Shown here: piece by piece, positions 4,888 to 5,040 of the stretch
How the letters are laid out: each line of letters begins with the position of its first letter
Position numbering within the stretch: the stretch's first letter is position 1
DNA from: an uncultured bacterium
Lineage (GTDB): Bacteria > Verrucomicrobiota > Kiritimatiellia > CAIKKV01
Assembly: GCA_903828035.1 (NCBI GenBank)
Contig: CAIKKV010000078.1
Span: forward strand, 1 to 5,040
Reading direction: 5' to 3'
Length of the DNA stretch: 5,040 nt
Position numbers and translations under genes: made by a program
Notes under the pieces: generated by a model
What the model saw: only the letters and a program-made list of their open reading frames with translations
Database searches by the model: none
What the model was told of the DNA's origin: nothing

Positions 4888-5040
4888 GTGATGAGCGGTG
4901 ATTATTCTATCCCGGCGCGGGTGAAGCAAGGAAATTGACTAGAAATAAAATTAGAGATTCGAAATGGACTGACAAGTTCTGTTTCGGAAATCAAGGAGAG
5001 TTCTACATCTTATCTAAGCGCTTTGCTTATCAAGGGTTTG
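4888..5040. other. Right-edge AT-rich region with small repeats, no assigned gene
   Basis: Composition falls sharply from GC-rich to AT-rich at about 4930. AAGGAG at 4993-4998 is a good Shine-Dalgarno sequence for a rightward gene, but no ATG, GTG or TTG sits at a proper distance after it; the frame beginning with ATC at 5007 stays open to the window end, and ATC would be a very rare start. An inverted repeat TAAGC-GCTTT-GCTTA lies at 5015-5029, and CTTATC occurs directly at 5009-5014 and 5025-5030. For the leftward peptidase gene, TAGAAT (4909-4904) is a possible -10 without a good -35. No gene can be supported within the window. Confidence 0.35.

Noticed and set aside
4904..4933. Leftward promoter for the M23 gene (TAGAAT -10 with TTCCTT -35)
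   Set aside because: The -35 matches the consensus at only two of six positions, and the implied leader would be about 10 nt; too weak to annotate as a promoter.
3988..4938. 316-aa plus-strand open frame antisense to the M23 peptidase
   Set aside because: Repetitive Gly/Ala/Val/Arg composition and no motifs, while the opposite strand encodes complete M23 catalytic motifs.

Overview
This is a GC-rich (roughly 60-65% by eye) bacterial chromosomal window with four protein genes, one tRNA gene and an unusually repeat-decorated intergenic region. A large secreted parallel beta-helix protein of the GH141-like type, an orphan member of the uroporphyrinogen-decarboxylase/corrinoid-methyltransferase superfamily, and dispersed hairpin repeats around a tRNA all recall Verrucomicrobiota, Kiritimatiellota, Lentisphaerota or Planctomycetota genomes. 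That placement is an inference from gene content; no marker gene here settles it.

Layout, left to right. 67-309 (minus) encodes a small stand-alone helix-turn-helix (XRE/Cro-like) regulator. Its AT-rich upstream region carries two identical palindromes, ATTAT-CA-ATAAT, spaced exactly 50 bp apart, which look like operators. 397-2280 (minus) encodes a 627-residue exported right-handed beta-helix protein, probably polysaccharide-active. 2281-2738 is the intergenic centre: an imperfect 29-bp inverted repeat (2383-2457), a good tRNA promoter, a CAU-anticodon tRNA (2520-2596) that reads as tRNA-Ile2 rather than tRNA-Met, and a second, perfect 19-bp inverted repeat whose left arm begins inside the tRNA's CCA end (2595-2669). 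2739-3710 (plus) encodes the UroD-like protein. It converges on 3739-4887 (minus), a membrane-anchored M23 zinc metallopeptidase with an uncharacterised C-terminal extension; only 28 bp separate the two stop codons. The last ~110 bp are sharply AT-rich and carry small repeats and a strong ribosome-binding-like sequence, but no gene can be assigned there.

The genes do not form an evident operon or pathway. The regulator and the beta-helix gene are co-directional but 87 bp apart with separate upstream signals. The UroD-like gene has no visible corrinoid-protein partner. The M23 peptidase is a housekeeping-type cell-wall enzyme. The clearest unexplained structures are non-coding: the tRNA-anchored nested hairpin, the second repeat beside it, and the paired operators of the small regulator. 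I found no CRISPR array, transposase, integrase or recognisable defence system.
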